A stretch of DNA of 64,000 bases from the NCBI RefSeq assembly GCF_010015445.1, contig NC_053119.1:29312383-29376382 (forward strand). Reading direction: 5' to 3'. A program made the position numbers and the translations under genes. This DNA is from Perca fluviatilis (Eukaryota > Chordata > Actinopteri > Perciformes > Percidae). Shown here piece after piece: positions 53,548 to 64,000 of the stretch. The stretch's first letter is position 1; each line of letters starts with the position of its first letter. Under the pieces are notes generated by a model. That model was not told the DNA's origin, did not search any database, and saw only the letters and a list, made by a program, of their open reading frames with translations.

Positions 53548-55257
53548 CACATGTGTCAAACTTGAGGCCCGGGGGCTGAACCCGGCCCCTTGCAGAATTT
53601 AATTCGGCCCGTGTATCAATTTAGGTTCACAAAAAATGTTGGCCCGTCTTGTTGCTCGCCAAACCAAAAGGACAGGAAACTTTTCAAACTATTATTACTC
53701 GACACTCAGAGAAGAATTTAGCAGATTTGCCGACTTTGAGACTGCCACAGAACCAGAGAGTTTTCATGTTTAGGCTGTGAAACAGGTTGTAAAACATGTA
53801 ATCATTGTTTTGCTTGATTTGCTAAACTCTATGATGACTAAGGAACTCTTTGCTGACTTTTGTAGGGCTTTATGTCAACCGAAGTGTGACAAAAGTAAAA
53901 AAGAGTGACAAATAAGTAACAAAACGTTGAAAAAAAAAAAAAAAAGACAAAACTTCTGAGAAAGCCACGATAAAGTCGTAAAAAAGCAACAAAAATGAAA
54001 GCTGCAAGCAGCGTTGGACGGACCCTCGGATCTCCTTGCACGTCGGGGTAACTGGCGGACGCCGCTCCATGCGCCCGTGTATTTGCATGACCGTCGGACA
54101 TCGAAAACCATGACCAATGACAAAGGACCTCTCTGCTGAGTTCACAGATACCTCACACAATAGTCTACCTTAAATGGTGCAAAAGGCATAAAGGGGGCGT
54201 GGTCTGAGTACATGGGCCTGGTTAAAGTATAGGGGGCGGCCACACATTATAAGTTTCATGTAAATCGGATGATGTTTGTCATATAAGGCTGATTTCCTGT
54301 TGCAAGCAGGGGGCGCTATAACCAAAAGTCAATTTTTGCTTATAGATGTCCTCGGGCCTAGACCCTTGTCAAACGTGAAAAATTTTGGACAACGTACACT
54401 CAAGTTACAACAAATTCTTCGTTCATCAATAAATGCTCAAAATGGCCGCCACGCCCACACCGTTGGACAAAACGGTTTAGAAATGATGTTCGGGTTCCGG
54501 TCGGGCTCGGTCACATCAGCGCGATAAGGCATTGAACATTTTAAATTTAAAACAGCTTATTAACGTGCGCTTGTTGCCCCGTGTGCGCTGATGCGCTCAT
54601 CTGTTGACATTTCTGAATGCCTTATACAGTTGCTTAATAAAAGCGGGCTTTCCACAGAAATAAACGTACATGTGTCATTAGTATGAGAAAAAAACGAGAT
54701 TTTAACTGTGTCGGGCTCGGGTCGGGCTCGGACATAAATATCTTAATGCCTGTCGGGCTCGTGCCGGGTTCGGTTACTGCTCTCTCGGAGGCGGGCCATG
54801 CTCGGACAGAAAAATGCGACCCGATCCGTACTCTAATGTGTACCACGTTTCGTTATATGTTAAACGTACTGCAGGGGCTAAATTCTTTTTATTTTGTAGG
54901 GGGCGCTAGCGAGCCATTTTTGTGCGCCTATTCCCGAAACCCTTAAAATACGTACATTTTCACCAGGCTTGATGCGACCGCCAATTTTGGTGAGTTTTTG
55001 AGTATGTTAAGCCCCTCAAAAAGGCGATTGATTTGCCGGAAGAAGAATTCCTTCAGTTTCAATAGGGCCTTCGCCGCTGTCGGCGCTCGGGCCCTAATGA
55101 TGAAATAAAAAGCGTCACACAGTAATCCAGTCAAAGATATTTTATATTTTATATATTTTTTTCGATGCATGCATGTCAATAAACTCTACATGTCTGGCCC
55201 TTGATGTGATTCTCTTTTCCAGTTTGTCCCTTAGTGAAAATGAGTTTGACACCACTG
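53548..55257. mobile_element. 1.7-kb hAT element with 8-bp duplication and nested repeats
   Basis: Starts CACATGTGTCAAACTTGAGG and ends GAGTTTGACACCACTG. CTTTACGG flanks both sides (53540-53547 and 55258-55265). A second repeat, from about 53996 (AAAGCTGCAAGCAGCGTTGG) to about 55097 (GGCGCTCGGGCCCTAAT), is inserted inside it, and a CGGGCTCGG-rich stretch at about 54485-54835 may be a third layer. Confidence 0.87.
53996..55097. repeat. GCTGCAAGCAGCG dispersed repeat nested in the hAT element
   Basis: Begins AAAGCTGCAAGCAGCG and ends GCCGCTGTCGGCGCTCGGGC plus CCTAAT. Contains GGGGGCGCTATAACC. The 3' end could fold into a hairpin and ends CTAAT, which would suit a Helitron, but the 5' end lacks the expected TC. 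Class uncertain. Confidence 0.5.
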
Positions 55258-55407
55258 CTTTACGGCATGTGCAGCACCTGCAAACTGTTCATCTTCCCAT
55301 ACCTGGCAAACAGATTTATACGGTAGCCTCCATACTGTAACCATATCAAAGAAATCTGCCTGGAGCTACAGTTAAACAATAACTAATGCAGCCTATAACG
55401 TATTAAT

Positions 55408-55665
55408 TACTTTAAACAACAAGATATCGGCAGATGGCGGCCCACCAAGAGCCTGGTTCTGCCTGAGGCTTCTGCCTGTTAAAAGGAAGATTTTCCTTGC
55501 CACTGTCGAACCTGATGCATGCTCTTGGGGGGTATTGCTGGGTCTCTGTAAATTAGAATGTGGTCTAGACCAATAGATCTGTAAAGTGTCCTGAGATAAC
55601 TTCTATAATGATTTGACATTATAAAAATAAATAAATAAATAAAAATTGAATTGAAAATTGAATTG
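55408..55665 (+). repeat. Fish retroelement 3' end with AATTGAA tail
   Basis: TTCTGCCTGTTAAAAGGAAG, GATGCATGCTCTTGGGGGG and a tail of TTGAATTGAAAATTG units match a very common fish interspersed repeat by eye. The exact family is not assigned. Confidence 0.55.
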
Positions 55666-58600
55666 GATATGAAAGGCCAAGCCATTTGGAGGCCAATTCT
55701 CACTGCCAGTCCTAACAGGGTTCATTATCTTCTTGGGAAATTTCACCCAAATTATAAAAAAACAAGTTTTCTCACTTTCTCACTTACCCTCCATAGTTTG
55801 GGTTTTTATTTGTCCCACTTTGAAGATATTGGTCTTCCAACCTAAATTAACAGAGGTGAATAGAACTCTGCACTGACTATGATTAAATGAAAATCAACAG
55901 CAACTTATTTTCATTGGAACTTCTATGAAGAAACCGTTGAAAGGGTGTTCCGTAGATTATTCCGATATTTTGTTATAATCTTATAAACTACTCATTTTGA
56001 AGGCATCATGATGAAATGATCCACTCTTCAACAAAAGGAACCGGTCATTAAATGCGCAAAAGATTTCTGAGTGGCAGTCCTGCTGGGAAATACGACACCT
56101 TAACCAAAACCAGAGGGAGAGAGAGAAATTGTTACGTTCAAAGCATTTTATTCCGTCAGAAAATCCCTCTATTGTATTGAAGTGGAGCAGATGGTTCCCT
56201 GGGAGGGAATATGGGCATCAGCAGAACTAATTTCTGCTCCTGGTCCGACAGACAGACCGGCCTGCTGCTCGATTCTTAACCAGCACAACAGCTGTTGGTG
56301 AATTAAACACCAGTTAAGACTCATTTTTTTAAGCTATTAGCCTCTTGAAGTCTTACAACGTGAACCCTCCCCACCTTACTGGCTGAATTGATTACACATG
56401 CAAAGAGGGGAAAACAACTAAGGCTGTGTCTATGGTGAAGTAACTAGTTAAGCCCTAAGCCCTAAGTCTTAACGAACATGTACCAAACAAAGCTGACAAA
56501 ATGATGACAGATGTGAACTTCATACACTTTCAAATGAAGGCAGGAGAGATATGAATATAACTATATAACTGGGACCCTTTAAAGTATTTTCAAAATGATA
56601 ATAACAGCTTCACAAGAAGCTGTTCCCCTTCCGTCTTTCATATAGGCAACATGCCAGTATATCCCATTAAGATTAAAAATGCACTAAAAAAATTTAAGTA
56701 ATTATAGTGATAATCTTCCAGTGTGAAACTGACTGGGCAAAGTTAAAGTTTAGATTTTTTGTAATTATGATAGTCCCGATATAGGCTAGCTTTAAAGGCA
56801 AACAAAGATGGCGAAACCTGGGCTGAAAGAAAGAATTATAATTGAGATTGTTGTATTTGTTTCAGCTGCAAATAAATAAAGACAAGTTTATATAATACAT
56901 TAGATAAACTTGTCTTTATTTATTTTTTAATCATTGAAAATACATTTGTGTAGCCTATATTATTTCTAGCAATGTGTACTGTTATTATTCAGATTCCATC
57001 AAGAGTTAGCTAAATGCTAGTTTTTTGTATTTTGTAGTCTTATAAAACAGTAATTCATCAAATTTGTTTTACATTTTCTTTCCCCAACCTATAACATATG
57101 ATTAACTGTTATCAGTTAGCATTCGACATGCAACCAATGAAAAATGTATGTCACAACTGTATGAAAAAAAGTGTGTAGAGAAGACAAGGACAAATACATT
57201 CGTTCATATTAATACGAAGGAATTAATTCAGTATTTGTAGGCACATCAATACCATGATCTAAAGAGACAGAAGGTTGCATATTCTTAAAGTTGCATAATC
57301 ACACCCATTGTCTTGTTTTGTAACATTGAAAATGGATGTCACTTTTGCTGTTGCTCAACACTAATGTGTCCATTTTATCAGCGTCTGAGTGGGAGGAAGG
57401 AGGAATTGCAACAATATTGGAAGGTTTCTGCCACAGTTCACAACAAAAAAAAGTCCCATGTTTGCAATGGAGAGGAGGGAGCCAGCATATTAGAGTGACA
57501 CAAACTTGTGAACAGGTGATATGTCACTGCGGAAATACTGTAATCTGTTTCAATACTTAGCTCAGTAAATCAATAGCCAATAATTTCTTCCCTCTGCACT
57601 CTGTCTCACTCCTCTTTGAGCCCACTCGCTCACTCTCTCTGTCTGTCTCTCTCCGTGTTCCTCGGGCCGGAGCATCTGTTTCCAGGCAGTGTGGAACAGA
57701 GTGGATTAGCAGGGCCTTCAGTGTTGAAATGCGGCGACAAGCATTAAAGCCATATTAACTTTCCATTAAACATCACCTCACTCTGTCGAGGGAGAGAAAG
57801 ACACAAGCCCTGGAGAAAAGAGAGAGAGAGAGCGAGAGAGAGAGAGAGTGTGTGTGTGTGTCTGTGTCACCCTCCCTCAATGCACCTGTTCTCTCAATGT
57901 ACTTTTTTTGCACTGGAAAAGACAATGCAGAACAATACCTACTGAATGACAACTTGGAAAATTTTACATTTAGACTCACTGTAGTTCTGTTATGGTAAAT
58001 GTCAGTGACATAAGACTGTAAATATAGCTTATGCAGTTTCTGAAGCATTGACAAATACAAGTTTTTATTAGAATATTTATCATATTTTTCAACATTTTTT
58101 TTGATATACCATCTTAATGTTTCCAAATACTATGGATGTTAAACGGATTAACAATTTACGTAAGTTAAGAAAAGAATGTAGCCTAACGGAATAGGGATTT
58201 GTTGATTTCTATAAGGTAAACTCACTGAAAGTGAATTTCATGTTTTAAAACTGCTCTTCCTGCCAATATTTATATTAACAATGAATCAAATTATGTGAAA
58301 GATAATGTCACTCTATTGATGAGCCCAGAGAGAATTATCACCAACTCTGTGTTTACCCTCATAGTCTTTCAAGTTATTACGGTTTTACTGTCCTTATGAT
58401 TCACCATTCTCATCAACCTCATTTTCAGCAGCAGAAGGCAGCTGTTTTCAGCCAGAAAACTCTGATAAAACCCACTGTACACTACATGACAAGAGCCTGA
58501 TATTTTTCTTAAAAGTTGGTAGGGACCAAAGCAAGGCTATAAGGTGAAAACAATAGGACATAAAGGGAGGTAGAATCTGCTAAAATGAGATAAGGAATGA

Positions 58601-58680
58601 CATGATGGCATCCTTTTTCAGTTGATGTTTCTTAGCCACCACATGAATCCTAATGAATCTGGCGATCCCTTGTCTGTTCC
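55666..58680. other. Intergenic region upstream of dbx1 with few repeats
   Basis: Contains a perfect 21-bp hairpin (56871-56924), a GA/GT microsatellite (57826-57862) and a repeat-free stretch around 57560-57780 that looks unusually balanced in composition. No gene seen. Confidence 0.5.
57826..57862. repeat. GA then GT microsatellite
   Basis: AGAGAG units with one CG interruption, then TGTG units. Confidence 0.9.
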
Positions 58681-59060
58681 TGTAGCGCCACCAGCAGGTC
58701 AAAGTTTTTCGCATTTCCTGTGAAATATTTCAAAATCAACAGGACGGATTGTCACAAAATTAGGTTCAAACATAAATGGTTACCAGATGATGAATCCTTA
58801 TGACTTTGGTCCTCTAAATCTTCTTTATAGCACCACACTTTGAGGTTGATATTTGTGGCTTGGAGTGAAATGTCTTGCCAACTGTTGCATGGATTACCAT
58901 GACATTTGTTACACAAATCCAGCTCACCTCAGGGTAAATATTAAATCACATTGGTGACTTTTTGGCCTGTGACTTTTCATCTGGTGCCACCATCAGGTCA
59001 AAAATCGGATTTGTCTGATACTTTGGTAAATGGTCATGATTCTCCAAATCCACGCTTCAA
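58680..59060. repeat. Tandemly related repeat with GCCACCA-CAGGTCAAA blocks
   Basis: The blocks GCGCCACCAGCAGGTCAAAG near 58685 and GTGCCACCATCAGGTCAAAA near 58983 are related, as are nearby motifs such as TTTGTTACACAAATCCA. A dispersed fish repeat of unknown class. Confidence 0.4.
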
Positions 59061-59387
59061 TTTGACTTTCAATTTTAATGTACTTTTACAATTTCATTTT
59101 TTTCCCCCAGCACTGACAGCACTAAGAGCCACTAGAAGGCAGAAGGGTTCTTTGCGGCAACATTTTGAGTTTTTCAGAGCCTACAAGGTGCAATTGAAAG
59201 CGCAATTGAAAGCACAATTGTCAATACTCATTTCGATGGAGTTTCGATTTAAAATTGAAAACGTTACACCCTTAGTAATTTAGCATAATTATTTGACAGC
59301 ATTGCTATCTAGAAAAAGCTAAACTAAGATGGTAAACATTGTATAAACAATATACCTGCTTAACATCATGTTAACGTTGTCATTTTT

Positions 59388-59561
59388 GGCCGGGTTGGCT
59401 CAGTGGGTAAAGCAGGCGCACATATATTGAGAGGTTTATGCCTCGACGCAGAGGTCCAGGGTTCGAATCCGACAATTTCTTGCATGTCTTTCCCCTCTTT
59501 CTCACCTAGCTGTCCTATCAAATAAAGGTGGAAAAAGCCAAAAAAATAATCTTCAGAAAAA
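59388..59561 (+). mobile_element. tRNA-headed SINE, copy 4
   Basis: A-box region GGCCGGGTTGGCTCAGTGGG, B box GGTTCGAATCC (well preserved), body TCTTGCATGTCTTTCCCCTC and tail CAAATAAAGG. TTGTCATTTT duplications flank it. Confidence 0.85.
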
Positions 59562-61554
59562 CATTGTCATTTTGGTCCTGTTAGCATGCGACATTACCAT
59601 TTAGCTCAATGCACAACCTCACAGTGCTGCTAGCTGTAGACTCTCAGATTTGTTATTTACCATGGTGCTATTGCTCATTCTTAATACCCACCTTTGTTAA
59701 TTGCATACAGCCACGGAATCTATGATGCATCACTTGTATGCCTGATAAGTTTTTAGCCTAGAATGACTGGCACTGGCTGGATGTGGGAATTACAATTGTA
59801 TTAGCAATCTTATAGAGAGTTCTTAGCAAATGTTTATTGACATTATTTTATTTTACAAATCAAACCAACATCAAGGCCTTGAATTTCTTTTAGAATATTT
59901 TCTTTTTATTTAATTTCCTTCCCAACATGTTCTGTAAAGTGAGTACCAGAATGCAATCTCTGGACGCTTAAATTAACATCTCACTATAAAATACTCACTT
60001 GCCAGTGACCAGCCCCATGAATTTTCATCAAGCAGTGTGAGAGTGTGAGAACATCCTCAGCATTTTGAATTCATACAATAAAAGTAAAACTTGACCGAAG
60101 CGATAAGCCCATGTTGCTGACAAATATGAGAAATTGCTCGCCTCAGTGTCCCCCATCACAGCCTCGGGACACTTGTGACATAGAGCACGCTCAGTGAATG
60201 CTCATTAGTTGTAGATTGGTCATGGGAGCTCAGAGCAACACATCGCTGTGCTAACAATCTTTCCCCATTATAAGAGTTTCCATTCTTCTATTCACTGCCC
60301 ATTCTGCTCTAATCTTATTGGATTCTCATAACGTTCTGCGGCCCTTCAGCGGGAGGCTTAAAGCACCTGGCAGGTTGTTTAGAGGGGAGCTTGTAAATGC
60401 CTGTGGTTAAAATGGGCTCTGGGGCCCAAACACAAGCCAAGCACTACCGGGGAAGAGGGGAGGGGGACCGATTTGGTTGTCAAGTCCAGTTTAAATTTTG
60501 GTGTTTGTCAGGGGTGTGGGGAAGGAGAAAGTGACCCAGTGCTCACACCAACCTGTTGCTTCAGTTTACTTCTGTTTTTTTCTCGTGCTTTTCAGATGGT
60601 GTTTTGGACTAAGCATCAGCTTTGAACTAGAGGAAAATTATAGTGTGAACCACAGGTAATAATTGCACAAATATTTATTCAAATTTAGCCACCACTTTAC
60701 CAATGACTCACGAAATATGCTGTATATTTGTTTTTACAAAAAAAACTAAATTTAGCTTAACAGCATCTATAATCAAAATATTTATAATAATAAATAAATA
60801 TGTATCACATGACGATGTGAAAACAATGTGACAATGTGAAAGTGGTCGCTCATAGTGATGAACCTACAGATAATTTACACCTGAATCTGCAGCTCCCCTC
60901 GGCTTTCCGGAGCTTCAAAGTGAGTTTCAGCTCATTGTTTAGCTTTCCAGTGTGTAACTTTACTCTTTTAGTTCACTATCACCGCTCTCATCGTTTTCTG
61001 CTCCGGACTAAACGGCAGGCAGGGGAAGTTAGAGACTAGCTTATGAACATAGTTAAGCATTTAACGGATGAGAAGCAAGATATTTCCCTTAGGAGTTGGA
61101 AGAGACCAAAAACAGAGCTAAAAAAAAACTGTGAATATTGTGCACACTTACATTTGCCAGGTGGCCAAAACATGAATCCAAATGAATGATCATTTTGCTC
61201 CATAAGTGCTGGATGTGTAAATAAGCAGCTGTCAATGTTGTTTCTGCTGCCCCCCCCCAAAACATAAAAAAACATTACATGTTTAAATCAAACACTAATG
61301 GTATGTATTTATGTTGATATGGTTGGGTATATATATAGTAAAGATTGTGTTTTGTGGTTTTAGGCTACAACAGTTTAAGGATATTAAGACATTTTAGCGA
61401 GAGTGCAGAGCTGTGATGAAGCGGTCACTTAGTGGCAAACTGGTTCGGTCCAGTTGGCGTTTTAGACTTTAAGTAATTTTTTTATTAAAAAGATTAATCC
61501 ATTTGTTCACCAATAATAATTGATAATTATAATTGATAATTTTATATATATATA

Positions 61555-61665
61555 CATTTTTCTTAACCTTTATTGGACGGGGGAGAGAGGGGGGTATGGC
61601 AACAAAGGTCCCCAGCTGGAAATCGAACCGGCAACGTGCAGTTATGTGGATACATAAATAGAAGC
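61555..61665 (-). mobile_element. tRNA-related SINE fragment, reverse
   Basis: On the minus strand a B-box-like GGTTCGATTTCC is followed by CAGCTGGGGACCTTTGTTGC and a CCTCTCTCCCC body. It is a variant of the other SINEs, and its ends are not clear. Confidence 0.55.
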
Positions 61666-61944
61666 AGCCCGCACCCTCTCCATTTATTTATTTATGGTCC
61701 AATCATATTATTAGCAATATTTCACAAATAATTAAATGTGTCACCAGCCGCAACAGCAATGCTGGAGTGTGTGTGTGTCTGTCTGTTTGTCTGTCTGTCT
61801 ATCTGTGAACAGATTTTATTTTGTCACCGCAATAGCTTTACAACTGTGCAAGATGCAGTCACCAAACTTTAGAGGTGTGTAGTTGATATTTGAGTTGGAA
61901 GGGCCGAGTTCTGAGGAAGTTGTTTTATTCAGGCGCTCATATAG

Positions 61945-62070
61945 CCTGGGTTTGGGTCTGTCCTGCGACCCTTTGCTGCATGTCATTCCCCCCTCTCTCT
62001 CACCCCTTTCATGTCTTCAGCTGTCCTGTCAAATAAAGGCCTAAAAATGCCCAACAAAATAATCTCAAAA
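61945..62070 (+). mobile_element. 5'-truncated SINE (body and tail only)
   Basis: CTTTGCTGCATGTCATTCCC, TCATGTCTTCAGCTGTCCTG and AATAAAGGCCTAAAAATGCC match the SINE bodies. The tRNA head is missing. Confidence 0.75.
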
Positions 62071-62079
62071 AACAAAATG

Positions 62080-62275
62080 GCTAGCTGTCTGCTTTTACCC
62101 TGCAGAGACTTGAGAAACGGTTAACCATAATCCTCATAAATCAACAAGAGTTTAAAATTCCAACACAAAGGAAACCCAAGGCAACGGATATCAATGAATG
62201 AAATCCATTTCTGTCTGCAACGGCGCAATCCCAGAAGTGTAACGTCGAGGATATAAACTAGCTTGTCGATTAACA
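62080..62275 (+). mobile_element. Partial TAGTCT-family copy (right half)
   Basis: From TAGCTGTCTGCTTTTACCCTG through GTTTAAAATTCCAACACAAA to GAGGATATAAACTAG it aligns with the right half of 3148-3544. The left half and target duplication are absent. Confidence 0.7.
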
Positions 62276-62510
62276 GTTAATGACCGGTTAACGAGGGTCG
62301 GCTGTCAGTCAATATAAAAACTTAAAATTACCATCCCTACAAACATGTGATTCAGGGCGTATCTACGTAGGCTACATTTATGGCTAACTGTGTGAGTGGA
62401 GATTAGGCTTGTCCAAAACCAGATACGAAACAGTTATGATGGCATATGCATGCTGCTGCTGTGGAAAAACTTAAGATAGTCTTTGCATGCTAAAAAAATC
62501 AGTAATGGTT

Positions 62511-63494
62511 TAGTCTCGCTTTGCCAGACCTACCTCCACAGCGCTGTGGAGGAAGGTCTGGCTAGTCCACACAGCATTCTGGGATGGGAGAAAAACGTGC
62601 TTTGGTTTATTGGCATTTTTTCTTTAAACCAATCATAATCATCATGGGCGGTTATAATGCTGCGTTCTATTATTCTCAACGAACCGACTAGGCCCTCAGA
62701 TATGGCGTCACTTCCAGACTTCAAATGTTCTGGTATGTTTTGCGCGTCCAGAACACGCCACCCGGAAAGCTGTTGTTGCGGTAGCACTGCCTGAGTACCA
62801 GGCGCTGTTAGCAACGCTAGCCACGTTTAGCAACACCCGTTTGAAACAAGTCTTCATTCAATATTGCACTCACAACAAGAGCGATTCCCATACCCACAGG
62901 CAGTGATACGGACGCAGTAAGGTATTGCAGTAATACGAGTGATTGAAATCGTCATCTAAACTACCAAAGCGGTCCAAAAACAATGAAAACAATTCATACT
63001 TTCACACAGGGCGCAGCCATCTTGGATTCTTGAATTCTTGCTCGGTGTCCTCTGAGTTCGACCGAGCGAGACAGTTCGCCGTCCGAGTAAAGGGGGCGTG
63101 TCGATGCGTGTTGCTAGGCAATGTCCTGTCTTTCTCGTCGGAACTCTGACACGGATAGCTAATAGAACACACCTTAAGCGCCGCAAGGAGCCCCGGTGCT
63201 GCTGCAAAATAACCTTGGGAAGGACTTTGGGTGGAACATGTGTACGTTCAAAAGTTGTTTTAGCCGAGCAACTGAAAACTCAGATTGGACAGATAGTCTA
63301 GCTAGCTGTCTGGATTTACCCTGCAGAGATCTGAGGAGCACTTAACCATAGTCCTCATAAATCCACCGGAGTTTAAAATGCTAACACAAACAAAACAGAA
63401 GGTAACGGACATCCGGTCGAAAAGAGTGAAATCTGGGGACATTTCCGGCGGCAACGGAGCAATCACGGAAGTGGAACGTCGTGGATATAGACTA
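62511..63494 (+). mobile_element. TAGTCT-family element, copy 3, with an inner insertion
   Basis: Starts TAGTCTCGC, ends GATATAGACTA. The 9-bp duplication GTAATGGTT is at 62502-62510 and 63495-63503. The left subterminal hairpin (CCAGACC...CCTCCACAGCGCTGTGGAGG...GGTCTGG) is almost perfect. The extra length against copy 1 comes from an insertion at about 62660-63172. Confidence 0.88.
62660..63172. mobile_element. Element nested in the TAGTCT-family copy 3
   Basis: The interruption begins TGCGTTCTATTA and ends TAATAGAACACA, which are inverted copies. The target duplication is not clear, so limits are approximate. Confidence 0.55.
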
Positions 63495-63503
63495 GTAATG
63501 GTT

Positions 63504-64000
63504 TACCTTTTTTTAAATCCCAAAGATTTTAATTAAAATAACCATAATGTAAACCTCATATGTTTACATTTTAGAAAGACTGCTGAAAGAAACTATCAAT
63601 AAGAGACTTCATCAAGTCACAAAAGCTAGTTGAACAGAGGCAAGCTCAGAGGTGGCATCAGGACTTTACGTTTCTATAAAGACTAGGTGGAGTTCCAGTA
63701 GTCCTGATGAGAGTCACTAGACAATAAGAAATAGATGAATGTCTGGGTCTGGATATAGTAGGAGTTATCCCAGTTCAGAATACACAAAATAAATACTGTG
63801 TTCCAGCACAGCACCATTCCTACATTCAACATTTGTTCTATAATGCAATACATGATCATCAACAACTTGAATCCTTCCCAGTGGGCCTAAACCTGATTTA
63901 ATTGGGGTCGTCCCTGTGTATTGACTTAGAAGAAACTTTTTTCTGTGGAAGTTGCCCACAGAAACATCACCCAGAATTTCTTTACACATAGACTTCCTGT
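63504..64000. other. Intergenic end of window, no feature seen
   Basis: AT-rich sequence with no recognised transposon end, RNA gene or coding frame with protein-like composition. Confidence 0.5.

Noticed and set aside
58951..59283. 110-codon plus-strand open frame upstream of dbx1
   Set aside because: Lies in a dispersed repeat with low-complexity end; no recognisable domain.

Overview
The window is vertebrate, almost certainly percomorph teleost, genomic DNA. Two intron-containing genes are visible. Their proteins match CKAP5 (XMAP215/chTOG) and DBX1, and both use consensus GT-AG introns. The rest is AT-rich DNA full of microsatellites, hAT-type and other short DNA transposons, a Tc1-like element and tRNA-headed SINEs, a repeat load typical of ray-finned fish. 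No CRISPR array, operon or other prokaryotic feature is present.

Layout. Positions 1-3771 are an upstream intron of ckap5, holding the right end of a hAT element, a frameshifted Tc1-like transposon inserted in a microsatellite, and a 397-bp element with a 9-bp target-site duplication (TSD). From 3772 to 38280 (+ strand) lie 33 coding exons of ckap5, from the last HEAT repeat of TOG2 to the stop codon. All exon phases chain without a break (4821 nt, 1606 residues plus stop). Exons for TOG1 and most of TOG2 lie upstream of the window. The ckap5 3' UTR probably reaches about 40060. From 40227 to 43270 is a tail-to-tail intergenic region with three non-autonomous transposons and a nested SINE. 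From 51185 down to 43274 (- strand) are four coding exons of dbx1, encoding a complete 325-residue homeodomain repressor. From 51186 to 64000 is the dbx1 upstream region: a CCAAT/TATA promoter, then repeats and some repeat-free stretches that could hold regulatory elements.

The two genes do not act together. ckap5 encodes a housekeeping microtubule polymerase. dbx1 encodes a patterning factor of neural progenitors. They are neighbours transcribed towards each other.

The most notable observations are: a ckap5 3' splice site preceded by about 59 GT dinucleotides instead of a pyrimidine tract; a 24-nt in-phase candidate microexon in the 6-kb ckap5 intron; a transposon family whose three clean copies each show short TAGTCT/AGACTA termini and a different 9-bp TSD, one copy carrying a nested hAT element with its own 8-bp TSD; a roughly 920-bp foldback palindrome inside a dbx1 intron; and a perfect 21-bp hairpin upstream of dbx1. 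I found no convincing new multi-gene system. All homology statements come from recognising the proteins and repeats by eye, not from a search.
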